A stretch of DNA of 64,000 bases from the NCBI GenBank assembly GCA_021229015.1, contig CM037777.1:59854642-59918641 (forward strand), written 5' to 3'. This DNA comes from Solen grandis (lineage: Eukaryota; Mollusca; Bivalvia; Adapedonta; Solenidae). The position numbers were made by a program, and so were the translations under genes. Position 1 is the first letter of the stretch. Each line of letters opens with the position of its first letter. The notes beneath the pieces were generated by a model that saw only the letters and a program-made list of their open reading frames with translations, searched no databases and was not told the origin of the DNA. Positions 22,101 through 37,100 of this stretch are shown here, in pieces.

Positions 22101-25100
22101 CAAGGAACATCAGTCTGTATTTAAACATTTTAAAATCTGGCCAGTATGTTTGAAGGAGATGACCCCTGCAAAGTTTTATCAAATTCTGTCCAGCAGTTTC
22201 AGAGGAGATGTCGTTAAAAGATTTCACTATATACATAAAAGGATAAAATTAGCCTCGCCCCTGGCGGCCATGTTTTTTTTTTATGGATCAAAATAATTTC
22301 AGCAACGTTTGTGAAGCTTCACCTAAGGATCATCCCTGCCAAATATAATCAAATAATGTCCAGTGATTTCAGAGGAGATGTCATTTAAAGATTTCACTAT
22401 ATACATATTAGGCAAATTAGCCCCACCCCTGGCAGCCATGTTTTTTATGGATTGGAATAATTTAGCAACTTTTGTGAAACTTCACCCAAGGATCATCCAT
22501 GCCAAATTTAATTAAATTCTGTCAAGCAGTTTCAGAGGAGATGTTGTTTAAAGATTTCACTTTATACATATAAGGCAAATTAGCACCGCCCCTGGTGGCC
22601 ATGTTTTTTCACAGATCGGAATAATTTTAGCAATTATGGTAGAGAGTTACCTAAGGAATATCTGTACCAAAATATTTTGAAATCTGGCCAATAGTTTTGA
22701 AGGAGATGATTTTTGAAGTTTTCATATTTTTTTTCTTTCAGTTGCCATGGTAAACAGAGTTCAACATGGATCAAGTTTATTTTAGCAACTTTAGAGAAGG
22801 TTCACCCAAGGATCATTCCTGCCTAATTTAATCAAATACTGCCTAGTGGTTTCAGAGGAGATGTCGATTAAAGATTTCACTATATACAGTGAAACCTCAT
22901 TAGTCCGGACACTTTGGTCCTTGTTTAAATTTCCGGATTAATGAATTTTCCGTATTAATGAATCAATCCATATCTCTCTTCTTCTTTTTTTCTTTCTTTC
23001 TTTCATACTTTCTCATTGTACACTGTGTGTGTGAGTGTTTATGTTTGTTTTCCATTAATAATAATTATATTTAAAATTATATGCTTAGGACTATATATGA
23101 TTATGTATTTAAATTGATGTTTACAAATGATGGTTTAATTTTATTTAAATCCATCCTTGACATCAGCATTCTTTAAGAGAAGAAAAAGACACCTTAAGTA
23201 GGTGACAGCATAATTGTGACCCATTTCTTGTTCTGCATTCGTGAGCAAAATGAATTGGATTTAATTATTTTAGCCAAAACAGTCACAAACAAATGAATAT
23301 TAAATGTACGCACTGAAAACAAAACATATGAACAAAAGACGATCTAAAGGATGGTTGGCTTTTCTGTCTCTTTTTACAGCATACATCTGCAGCTGTGAAT
23401 AAATTTTACCTTCTTCACTCGCTAGTTATACATGTAGCTTGTGGCTATACCAGCCCTTAATTGCCCCGTGTTATCTGGACTGATTGGTGTGAAGCGCTCG
23501 CGGCTATGTGTAAACAATCTGCAGGTGACACTTCTATGACAGTCACGCGCAAAGAGTAGTCCGAATGATGTCTAAAAATAGTAGGTGGGAAATCCAGTCT
23601 GAACTGGTACCCGGATTATCGAGTCATTTTAAATAGCCCCAAAAGGTCCGGAGCCGGAACGGTAATTTCCGTATTATCGAATCATTTTTACGTTGTGGAA
23701 ATCCGTTCCAAGAGAAAAGTGTCCGGATGGCGAGGTTTCCGGAACAATGGAGCCCGGACTAACGAGGTTTCACTGTACATATAAGGCATTAGCCCCGCCC
23801 CTGGAGGCCATGTTTTTTTATGAACTGGAATAATTTTAACAACTTTTGTGAAGCTTTACCCAAGGATCATCCCTGCCAAATTTAATCAAATTCTGTCCAG
23901 TGGTTTCAGAGGAGATGTCATTTAAAGACTTCACTATATACATATAAGGCAAATTAGCTACGCCCCTGGCGGCAATGATTTTTAAAAGATCTGAATAATT
24001 TTAGCAACTTTTGTGAAACTTCACCCAAGGATCATCCATGCCAAATTTAATCAAATTCTGTCCAGCGGTTTCAGAGGAGATGTCGTTTAAAGATTTCACT
24101 ATATACATACATTTGTATTAGGCAAATTAGCCACGCCCCTGGCAGCCATGTTTTTTTATAGATCGGAATAATTTTAGCAATATTGGTAGAGAGTTACCAA
24201 GGATATCTGTTTCAAAATATTTTGAAATCTGGCCTATAGATTTGAAGGAGATGATTTTTAAAGTTTTCATATTTTTTCTTTCAGTTGCCATGGTAACCAG
24301 AGTTCCACATGGATCAAGTTTATTTTAGCAACTTTTGTGAAGGTTCCCCCAAGGAACATCCCTGCCAAGTTTAATCAAATCTGCACAGCAGTTTCAGAGA
24401 TGTCGTTTAAAGTAAATTGTTGATGTCGGAGGACGCATGATGATGGATGTTCACAAAAAAAATAAAAATAGGGTCAGACGGGTTAGTGGAAACAAGTAAT
24501 TTTTTTTTATTAAGCCCTATGAATATTCATGAGGTATTGCAAAGGGTAAAGAAAAATCCATTATCTCTTATACTTTCAGTAAATTAATATTCACAAGGTT
24601 CATAAATATTAAACACTCAAATGTTCATTATAATGTAGATGAAACAAGGGACCTTGCCAATGTTTACACATTCAATTTAAATCATTTAATAGGTAAACTC
24701 ATCAACATTATGAAATATTAAACCTTTAATAAAGCTCTTGAGTACCAATGAAGACTTTAAATAAGATATTGGACATCAGATCGGTGTTGTATATACCTTC
24801 TTTGTTGTCATAGTAACAACACAGTCCATGTCCGATGACATGTGCCATGACAATACCCGTGCTGCGTCACTGTCCGAGATCAACGCCAACTGACCAATCT
24901 GTAACCAGAACAAGATTATATTGCGTTGATGCAGATACACATTTTTACTTTCTGAACTGATCTCTCTGTGAACTATCTGAAGTTGGAAAATAATTAGTCA
25001 AACATTTCATATTTATAGTCATTGTTCACTGGAGTTTGGCCAAGGATAATTGAGTCATTTACTGATAACTGTGACTTTGTCAATTAATGATCATCACCAC

Positions 25101-28100
25101 TATGACATACTGATAATTATGTAATAAACTGATAATTATGACCTTTTTTATTATTACAACCGATACTATCACTAATATATTGATAAATTGACATGTTCAT
25201 TTACATATAATTATGAATTGTCATCTACTGATAATTACAACCATGTCATCTACTGATAATTACAACCTTGTCATCTACTGATTATTACAACCTGGTCATC
25301 TACTGATAATTATGGATAATTACAACCATGTCATCTACTGATAAATATGGATAATAACAACCTTGACATCTACTGATAATAACAACCATGACATCTACTG
25401 ATAATAACAACCTTGTCATCTACTGATAATTATGGATAATAACAACCTTGTCATCTACTGATAATTATGGATAATAACAACCATGTCATCTACTGATAAT
25501 TACAACCTTGTCATCTACTGATAATTACAACCTTGTCATCTACTGATAATTATCAACCTGAATCACCTTGTATAATAACTTGTCATTATGATAATAACAA
25601 CCTTGTCACTACTGATAATTACAACCTGTCATCTACTATAATTACAACCTTGTCATCTACTGATAATTACAACCTTGACTACGATAATACAACCATTGTC
25701 ATCTACTGATAATTATGGATAAACAACCTTGTCATTAGATCACTTGTCACTACTGATAATTACAACCTTGTCATCTACTGATAATTACAACCTTGTCATC
25801 TACTGATAATTACAACCTTGTCATCTACTGATAATTACAACCTTGCTCTACTATAATACAACTGCATCACTGATATAACAACCTTGCATCTACTGATAAT
25901 TACAACCTTGTCATCTACTGATAATTACAAACCTTGATCATTAACATGATAATTACAACCTTGTCATCTATGTAATTCAACCTTATCTACTGATAATTAC
26001 AACCTTGATCTACTGATAATTACACTGCATTACGATAATTACAACCTTGCATCTACTGATATACAACCTGTATTATTGATAATACAACTTGTCATCTACT
26101 GAATAATTACAACCTTGCATCATAAACTGATAATTACAACCTTTCATCTACTGATAATAACAACCTTGTCATTACTATAATTACAACCTTGTCATCTACT
26201 GATAATTACAACCTTGTCATCTACTGATAATTACAACCTTGCTTCTGATAATACAACCTTGATATTACTGATAATATACAACCTTGTCATCTACTGAATA
26301 TTACAACCTTGTCATCTACTGATAATTAATACCTTGATCTACTATATAACAACCTTTCATCTACTGATAATAACAACCTTGTCATCTACTGATTAATTAA
26401 ACTTGTCATTTATGATAATAACAACCTTGTCATTACTGATAATTTTAACAACCTTGTCATCTACTGATAATTACAACCTTGTATCTACGATAATTAATTG
26501 ATATATACAACCTTGTCATGACTAATATATACAACCTTGACATCTACTGATAACTACAACCTTGTCATCTACTGATAACTACAACCTTGACATCTACTGA
26601 TAATTACAACCTTGACATCTACTTATAACAACAACCTTGTCATCTACTGATAACTACAACCTTGTCATCTACTGATAACTACAACCTTGTCATCTACTGA
26701 TAATTGCAACCTCGACATCTACTGATTATTACAACCTTGTCATCTACTGATAATTGCAACCTTGTCATCTACTGATAATTACAACCTTGTCATCTACTGA
26801 TAATTACAACCTTGTCATCTACTGATAATTGCAACCTTGTCATCTACTGATAATTACAACCTTGACATCTACTGATAATTACAACCTTGTCATCTACTGA
26901 TAATTGCAACCTTGATATCTACTGATAATTACAACCTTGACATCTACTGATAATTACAACCTTGACATCTACTGATAACTACAACCTTGTCATCTACTGA
27001 TAACTACAACCTTGACATCTACTGATAATTACAACCTTGACATCTACTAATAATTACAACCTTGTCATCTACAACCTTGTCATCTACTGATAGTTGCAAC
27101 CTTATCATCTACTGATAACTACAACCTTGTCATCTACTGATAACTACAACCTTGTCATCTACTGATAACTACAACCTTGTCATCTACTGATAATTGCAAC
27201 CTTGTCATCTACTGATAATTGCAACAGTGTCATCTACTGATAATTACAACCTTGATATCTACTGATAACTACAACCTTGTCATCTACTGATAATTGCAAC
27301 CTTGACATCTACTGATAACTACAACCTTGTCATCTACTGATAATTACAACCTTGTCATCTACTGATAATAACAACCTTGACATCTACTGATAATTACAAC
27401 CTTGACATCTACTGATAATAACAACCTTGTCATCTACTGATAATTACAACCTTGACATCTACTGATAATAACAACCTTGTCATCTACTGATAACTACAAC
27501 CTTGTCATCTACTGATAATAACAACCTTGTCATCTACTGATAACTACAACCTTGTCATCTACTGATAACTACAACCTTGTCATCTACTGATAATTACAAC
27601 CTTGACATCTACTGATAACTACAAACTTGTCATCTACTGATAACTACAACCTTGTCATCTACTGATAATTACAACCTTGACATCTACTGATAATTACAAC
27701 CTTGACATCTACTGATAACTACAACCTTGTCATCTACTGATAATTACAACCTTGACATCTACTGATAACTACAACCTTGTCATCTACTGATAATTACAAT
27801 CTTGTCATCTACTGATAATAACAACCTTGTCATCTACTGATAACTACAACCTTGTCATCTACTGATAATTACAACCTTGTCATCTACTGATAATTACAAT
27901 CTTGTCATCTTCTGATAATTACAACCTTGTCATCTACTGATAATTACAACCTTGTCATCTACTGTTAATTACAACCTTGTCATCTACTGATAATTGCAAC
28001 CTTGTCATCTACTGATAATTCCAACCTTGTCATCTACTGACAATTGCAACTTTGACCTTAACTGTACATGTAAATATAATTTTGACCTTGTTATTTACAG

Positions 28101-31100
28101 ATAATTTGACTTTGAAATTACTGATAATCATATTAACATAACTACAACCTTGTCATTTTCTGATAATCATGACCCTGACTTTTCTAAAATGTTGACCTTG
28201 ACCTACCTTGCCCAGTACCTCTGGGTCATCGGGCAAAACGGAAGGAAGCGTACATGTGCGTCGCTTCCTGGACTGCAGGGCCTCCTTCTTAGCTTCCAGG
28301 TCCTTCACCTGTTTCTCAACCCCCTCTATCTGCCAGTGACAATACATAACCACTTATAAATTGATAGATCGCCAGTTAGCATCTGCTGTTTACAGGAAGA
28401 TGCAGATAGTACTGGTACATCTCAACATACCATAATCAAAATGTACCAGCATAAATTGTGCCGATCCAATTTACATGCTCCATTATAACACAATGCAAAC
28501 AATGTTGAAACTATGGAACTCTCATCATATAATTTTTGTCCATATGGTGACAATGTGATCCTATATGACATGAAATCTAGGTTTGAACCCCAAATAAAGC
28601 ATTATATGAATTTGATGTGATTATTTTCTATTATTATTAATTCACACAAAAATTTAAAAAGTGTTTTTTAATGTATCAGCATCATACACAATCTACTGTG
28701 CTCAAATATCAATCAAATCTATCATACCCAAGATAAACAGTTTCAAATTTGATTAATAATACTTGATTAGGTAAATGATACTAAAAAGCAAATGATATGA
28801 ACAATGACATTTCTTTTCCAGACCAACTGACCTGATATCAGCTAAAACTGACTTGGACAAAATCACTCTAAGTTAAATCATGAAGGCTTTGTAATACAGA
28901 CACAGGGTGCTAATTTGAAATCTTTTTTTCATAAACAATGAAATTAAAATTCTTTTTTTTCCATAATTAAACAATGAATACATTAAAAGCTTTACCATGC
29001 ATGACTACAGAATTTATTGTATGAGAAAATCATTCAAGTAAATAACCACTTACAGACTTCACTGTGGAAACATTGATCTTCATCTGGGACAACTCAGTCC
29101 TGATCTTGCTCTCTTCTGCTTTTGCCTCCTTCACTGAAACTATCAACACATACAGAGTTTGTAGAAACTACAGATGCGATCAGCTGCTTTCTTTACAAGT
29201 GATAGATTTTTTTTATTATATAGTTTCCAAATGATAGATATTACATTTTATTTACAAATGAAATATTTCTTTGGATTTTTAAAATTTTGGTTATAAATGG
29301 TGGATTGTTTGTTTGTTTACAAATGACAGATTTGATATTAACAAATAATAGATTTTGCTTACAACTGAAATGATGTTTTTTAATGTTTTGATATCTCTGT
29401 ATATTGTGAGTCACCTTGATGTGCATGTATCTTGTTTTTATTCCTAGACTGGTTCTATTTTGTACAGACCTATTTCTGGACGTTCTCTCCTGAATTTTAG
29501 ACTGGTTTTATTTTGTACAGACCTATTTCTGGACTGTTTCTCTCCTGAATTTTAGACTGGTTTTATTTTGTACAGACCTATTTCTAGACTGGCTATATCT
29601 TGTACACATGTGGAAAAGTTGAAAATTAAAACACCCTAAAATCCTGATTTTAGCAATTTTTATATAGTTTAATATAGAATAATAAGTCATGTGACAATCA
29701 GAAAAAACCTGAAGTTCAGGAATATTCCTGAAAACACTTACCCATGAGTACACTGTAAGAAGGAATCTTCCACTGGAATATAAGTATGTCCGATATAAAT
29801 AACTCATTTCAAATAGACCTTGTCAGTATTTTGAGAGTGCAATTTTAAGCACTGTTTTTACTTATTGTTACAGTGTTATTTTCCTACCGCCTTCATCACT
29901 GTGACCTATTTTTCAGTTTATGGTGTTCTGTGAATCACATGACCTATTAAACCATAATGACCTTATGACCTACTTTTGAGTTCATCAACCAGCTGCCTTG
30001 TGGTGTCAAACAGGGACTTGTATGTGCGGACTGTGTTCTGAAGACTGTCCCTCTCCTTTGACAACTCCGCCATCTCTGACTGCTTGGCAGCATCTGAAAA
30101 CAAACACATAATGCAAAATAATTACTTGAATGAATATCCAACAGGATTTTCCCAGTTTTAAGGGTGCTAGATTTCCTGTTTCAGACAGCTCACTGAAGGA
30201 ACTTAAAATAAATTACTACCGGTACTCAACAATAAAGACATATTTCAAAGCATTATCTTAAATTAAAGATTATGTTCAAAATCTTGAGATATAAATCACA
30301 TGTTTTAAGGTTTCCCCACCCTAATAGCCATGAATTCCATCAAAAACACACTAGTATAACTTTACAATATATGCTGCAAGATATCAAACTATGTAAAACC
30401 AAGGACAAATTGACAAGATATATAGTGATTGAAGTTCTTTTGATAACCTTCTCATGATAATTTTGTTTTCATAAGTTATCTCCGCTGAAAACTATGAATT
30501 ATTTCCCCAAAATGCTTAAAAAAACAGTGATAATCTCCATTTTCCTACGGTGACAGAATCACATAATGTTTTTTTTTTTGTCTTTGTTTTACCATGAGTT
30601 TCTCAACATTCAATTTCATTTATTTTTTTACATCTAAAGAAATTATTTATTTTCCATTGGTTGCAATGCTTAATTAGATATGGATTATCTCCCCCTTGAT
30701 TGAACAAAACTTGAAAGTGAAAATTTCTACTTTTTGATGTCTTAAAATTTACACAGAGTCAAAAAAAAAAAAAATCATCCGATGACCTGATATGAAATAT
30801 GGCTATTAGAGTGGGTATACCTTAATTATGCAAAGGAACATTTTCCTGTACCTTGGACAACAAGTTAAAGGCAAGAACTGAGCAGAGTTCAAATGGAGAG
30901 CAAACATATAAAGGATATTCTTGTAAGGGGATTGATTTTTCTTAAATGGAATGTTCAGTAAAAAAAGAAAACTGATCATACAAGCGCTTGTTATTAAAGA
31001 TAACTGAGCAATATCTAATTGTGTACAAACACCAGACTGAGTAATGCAAAAACCAGCTAGTGTTAATGTGTTCTACATTAACTACCCTTGAGTGTCATGA

Positions 31101-34100
31101 CTGCTGAGACAGGCAGTCAATTAGACTTGCATAAATTTTTTTTCATTTTTTTTTTTTATTTCAATCTTTTAATTATTCTATTATTATTATTGCATGTTAT
31201 ATCCACAAAATATTCTTTAAATATTGAATGTGATAGCCTTATATAGACACATTTCAACCCCTTTCACCCTTTACTTCATTTAGACTCATTTTGATGCATT
31301 AGCAAACAGAGCTGACCCAGATCAGACAGCTCCTATAGGAGCTATCTGATCACGGTCTCCTTTGTTAACATTGTAGCTCAGATTCTACACAGTCTGTGTG
31401 GCAAAGAAAAAAAAAATCATGATTTCTTATACTATTTTGCTTTCAGTTAATTAATATTCATGAAGTACATGAATATTCATGAGGTAAAGGGTTAATAGCA
31501 AACAGAACAGACCCAGATCAGACTGCTGTCCCCCCTATTTGCACATTGAATATTTTAGATCAGATTCTGCACAGCAAAAAAAAATCTTTTGTTTCATACA
31601 CCATTTAACAGTTCAGTAAATTAATATTCATCACGTAATTAATTTGAATATTCATGAGGTAAAGGGTTAATGAGTTTGTATACAATGGGTGTCAAGACAC
31701 AAACATCACAAAGTACTTGTATCCGCAGTCTGTATATGGTTCTATCTCAGCAAGATCTTAGGTTGATCACCCTCTCTACAAGTCAAGATTTCTTCATCAA
31801 TTATTCACTCCCCGTGAAAGAAGTCAGGGGAGATACCGTAGTTACACATTAGGACAAGCCTGGCTACACTGCCAGGCTCCACAGGAGTGTGTCCACTATA
31901 CAGGGGGCACCACAATCAGGGGAGTTATGGTAACCATTGCTTCCCAGTCACTGTGTGTGGTTCTGTCATAGGTTCAACTAGAGCTATCACTAAAGATGGT
32001 GAATACCTCCTTTCTTCACCAACCTGACTCAACAATATGAGAGGATACTGAACTTTTTTGTTAAGCTACACAGGAAAGGACAAAACAAAGCACTGTGAGT
32101 TCCTGTACTGTTCCATATCTCCCTTGGATGTGGAGGATAAAAAGAAATATGTTCCCATATATCATATACAAAAGGGGTATGCAAGCATTCCCCTACGATG
32201 TCACTTAGTTGGAATCACAAAGTATTGATACCAAATACTCAAGAGTTAGGCATGTTGTATTTAATTATAGTAAGAGCTTCTAATACTATCATCGTCCCTG
32301 GTGGCCAAGTGATTAGAGCATCTCCCTCTGGAGCAGGGGGTCATGGGTTTGATCCCCGGCTATGACATACCAAAGTCGTAATAAATGGTACTAATATAGC
32401 TCCCTTGCTTGGCGCCCAGCATATTAGAATAGTTCAAGGACTGGCTGGCCTGGTGTCAGGATAATGTGACCAAGTGTGGTAGCATGCCACACATCTACAG
32501 CGTGATACTGCAGTGTGGCAGCACTTTATCTATCCCAAGTATACATAGTCTCAAAATAACAGAAATACTGTTGGTGGGATCTTCTTGATGCATAATTATG
32601 TAGTGTATCCCCTCTGGTCACTGTGGCCAGATCCACGACTGCAGAACTGACTCCGGAAATAATTGATGACCCCAAACCTCTTCATGATCACCAGCCCCCA
32701 CCTGTATACAGGTACACACTGCTGCTGAATACATAATGAACAACACTTCTAGTCTCAATCAATACTGCCCGGATATTGGTAACTGTACCTTCCATACCAG
32801 TGTTTTTGTCAGTATCTTGAAGCTGTTGTTGCTCAGTGCATAACTGTGACATTAAAAGTTTCTGGATTATTTGCTTCTCTTCTTTTGACACCTCTTTGTG
32901 GGCTGTGATTCAATCAGTTTTAAATCACGAAAACGAATGACAAAATAATTGTGCCAGTGAAAGTTTGTATCATTAATTGGACTTTTCACTATCTTCAAAA
33001 CAGTGAGGATTTCTTTTATCTAGATACCAGGTGTGATTCAAACAATAAAGCATTAAAAACATGAGTTCCACCACATGTACTTGGAAAAATTTACATTTAT
33101 CTACATGTATTTTATATTTGTAATATATTCTACACTGGATAGACAAGGACAATTTTTATATTTCTATATTATTTTGTAAATCTGTGACATACCTGACTAT
33201 ATAAAAAGATTGAGTTTTACTAGCCAAGAGAATTAACATTTTATCTGATCCAGTCTTTCAAACTTGTGCAAATATCTATCACTATTTACAAAAATCTATT
33301 TACTTTTACTGAAGTCACCAACCTGAAAATTCATGAATTGATAAATTAAAGGTTATAATATAACAGTTTTGATCATTTTCCTTAAAAGCAAAATCATCAA
33401 TTGTTTAGATATGAACATGCATACCTAATGCAGATCAAAACCTATAACACCATTTTCCTGTTTTTAGCAGTGAAATATTAAGACTTAGATCAACTGGTCA
33501 CTCACAGTATCACAATCAAAACCTTTGTGTAAAACTGGTCAACCACTGACTATATTTCATCCAAGGATAGCCGCTGGACAGCCTGTAAGCCAATTTGAAT
33601 ACATCTGTATACAACGGAAAGATCCATTCAACCCCTTCCGCAATATACCTTTGTTCAACTCGGATACTAAATCTGAATAGTAAGACACACTGAGTATTAA
33701 CCAGGATTTCCCTACTACTTAGAAAAATCTCTATTGAAACAAATAATCTGGCTATAATATTTCAGCTGACATAAATACTTGAAAAATATCAAGAGAATTG
33801 TTCTTAACTTTTTGTATAGTTAAAATGGAAGGGACAGAACAAGTAGGTGACACAGTGGTAAGGAGGAGAATGTTCATGACTTGTTTTATTTGTGACTGTT
33901 ACTCTTCTTAAAGCAGTCTGCCTTGTGTAGGAAACTTTCTACCTCTTGTGGACAACACTCTGCCTGTGGACAACTTTCGGCTTTCTGTGGACAAAGTTGC
34001 ACATTGTGTAGGCAATATTCATCTTGACAACATTTTGTTTTGTGTAGACAATGCACCACCTTGTGTAGACAACATTTTGTCTTGTGAAGACAAACATTCC

Positions 34101-37100
34101 ACCTCATGTAGACAGACTGTGAAGCTACACAACAATGTCATTTGCAAAAAAAAGTTCTGGGTACAGGTCCTGGTCCACACGAACATATCCACAGGAGAAC
34201 ATCAACACACTCAGGTCACATGACATGTCCCACGCAACATCTCGGTCACTGGATAGGTCACATGGCAAACATACATTCACTGGTCAGTTGCGTCTGCACC
34301 TGGTCACTAATGCCTCAGGTCATATTCTACTGGACCTGTCAAACAGCGATCTCTTCACTATCCCTATGGAAGTTTTCTTGTTCTCCAAACTGGAGGTGCT
34401 GAAACTGTCTGGGAACTATTTTAAAGAAATTCCGCTGGCTGTTTCTCGGCTACGAAGCCTCAAGTACCTGTATCTAGAGAGAAACTGCCTCTCATTTCTT
34501 CCGGAGACCATCAGCAACTGCCTAAATCTCACTGAAGTGAATCTAACGAAAAACAAATTGGCTAGTCTGCCATCAAACATTGGAATGTTGAAAAACTTGA
34601 GAATTCTACGGCTGGGACAGAATGAGTTTGAATGCTTGCCGCATGAGATAGGAATGCTAGAGAATCTGCGATATCTTGATGTCCACAGCAACATTCTGTG
34701 GTACCTGCCGTTCTCTGTGGGGAAACTGAACAAACTGAAATACCTCAACCTGTCCAACAACAAGTTTGAGCATCTGCCTCTCCCAGTCTGTAAAATCACT
34801 GCATTGCATACTCTAACTCTCCGAGGTAACAACCTTACCAACCTGCTTCCGGATTTCGACAATTTGCGCCACTTAAAAGAATTAAATCTTGCCTTCAATA
34901 GGTTTGAAATGATTCCCCAGTGTGTCCTACGACTGAAGACTCTCCATTACCTGAACCTGGGTGGGAACCGCTTGGACAGCATCCCCCACACACTCACTGT
35001 GCTACACACACTGAAGGTTCTACACCTGCAGGGGAACCAGATAGAACGCATTCCAGACCGGTTCCCGAACCTTCAGTACCTGAATGTGGCCCATAACAAG
35101 CTGTATAATTTCTCTGTGACCAACATGAGGCACCTTAAATCTCTCAATGCCAACGGCAATCTCCTCGAAAACATCCCCATGGGTGTCTATTCGGCCACCA
35201 GGCTGCAGAGTATCCGGCTGAATAGCAACCGCATCCAGTACATCTCTCCGGACATAGCCAACCTGAAGAAGTTAAAGACCCTTGACCTGGGAAACAACCT
35301 ACTGATAAACATTCCTCAAGTTCTGCAGCAGTTAGACAGGCTGGATTTCTTCAATGTTAAAGGAAATAACATCCGTGATCGGATACCACTTTATAATGGC
35401 GAGCTCCAATCCCACAAAAATGTCAACCACAGCAGTAACAGGTACAAGTCAAGACATTCTCGTAGGGCAGACCGGAGATACAACACGCACAGGGGTCAGA
35501 GGTCAAGGTCACATGAAACTGTCTCAAGGTCAAAACATTTCACACTGCCCTTGACCAATGATTACTCACACAAGATGTGGGACTCAGAAGATTTGCTTCA
35601 GAATGGATTTTCTGAACGCCATCTGGAAACTAACTCCAGCTCTGCCTATCTAAACCGAAAAGTATACATCGGTGACCATGGTAACAGCATGAGACGGGGG
35701 ACCACCTACAACCTGATGACCACAGGGGAAAGTGATGAAGAAGGGTCGGTGCAGATGCCGGTGCGGACAACAGACTACAAGCTACTGGGGATCTGTAACC
35801 AAGTAGAGATGCTGCTGAACAAACAGTTGCTGCATCCTGTCCTGTCACTCAAGGGACATGACATGGGGAAAAGGTAAGGATAGAATTTTCTGAAATATTC
35901 ATGAGTGAATATAGCCAAGAATCTGCCCTAGCTGTTTGTATAATATATTAGTATAAGTTGTAAGAATCTGTTTCCAAATGGAGGTAAAATAAATTAGTTC
36001 AAACTTAAAGCAACATGACAAGAGCTTATCCACCCCAGCTCTATACATTTGTATTCCAGTTTCTCAGAGAAGGCCATTGTGAAAACTGCCAGTGGGCTGT
36101 GGAGGATCAGTGATGGCAAGACGGACAACGTACCCCCGGGGCTGGTTGCCACGTCAACGGAGACATTCACTGTCACACCCCAGGGTGGCTGGCTCTCCTC
36201 CACACACGACCCCAACATCAGCCTCTTCCTGCCCTCCAAGGCAGTCTCCACACTCACACAGGCTCAGATGAAGGTAGGCCCATCAGGTCCAGTAGGCCTA
36301 ATCATGGAAATGATCAGTATTGAGGAAACACTTATAATCACAGTTCAAATCAACAGACCTTATCCTCAGTTGGCATAGCCTTACAAAGGATTTTAAATGG
36401 CTGTTGAACAAAAGAAACCACTGTAAGAATAGTCAACATACAATGGGATGTTAGGAGTTTTATACCATTAAACCTGTACTAGCATCCACCTGTATTAAGC
36501 AGCCAACATGCATTCAGCGGTCAATTTAATATTACCAAACTATGGCATTTTGTTATACAGTTAAACCTGTATTAATGGCCACCTGTATTAAACAGTCCAC
36601 CTGCATTAAGCAGTCAGCTTTAATATGATAAAACTAGCATTTTGTTACATGTTTAACCTTCATTTAGCTTCCATCTCTGTTAAACTGTTCTCTTGTTCCC
36701 TTGACTGACCACATAAGAAAGGTTTGACTGTATAAAATTTATTTATAAAGCAGATATGAATGTTCACATTAAGGCTGCCCTAACATAAATCATAACCCTG
36801 TGTTTGTATCAAGATCACATAATTTTATAAATGACAACAATTCACACACACACAAATTGGATACCCATAGTGTAAACCACTTTAAGTTGATACACATTAT
36901 AATAGGCTACATAGAACTGGATCTGTTCTGAACAGAGCTTGCTGCATTCCCCTCCTGAAGACTTCAATGATGCGGAAACCTGGACTTGTATGTTCAGGCT
37001 ATAGCAGAGTGTTTTAAAACAGAACTGTATGGATGGTTAATCAATATTCTTCTCTCTCTGACTTCAGATTCTAAAGGTGGAGCCCAGTAAGATGTACGAG

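Noticed and set aside
25190..28060. CRISPR-like array of short repeats
   Set aside because: The units are contiguous with no unique spacers, and the genome is eukaryotic. It is a minisatellite.
34416..34898. Minus-strand open frame of 160 codons
   Set aside because: It lies opposite the leucine-rich repeat exon; its openness reflects the codon bias of the LRR gene.
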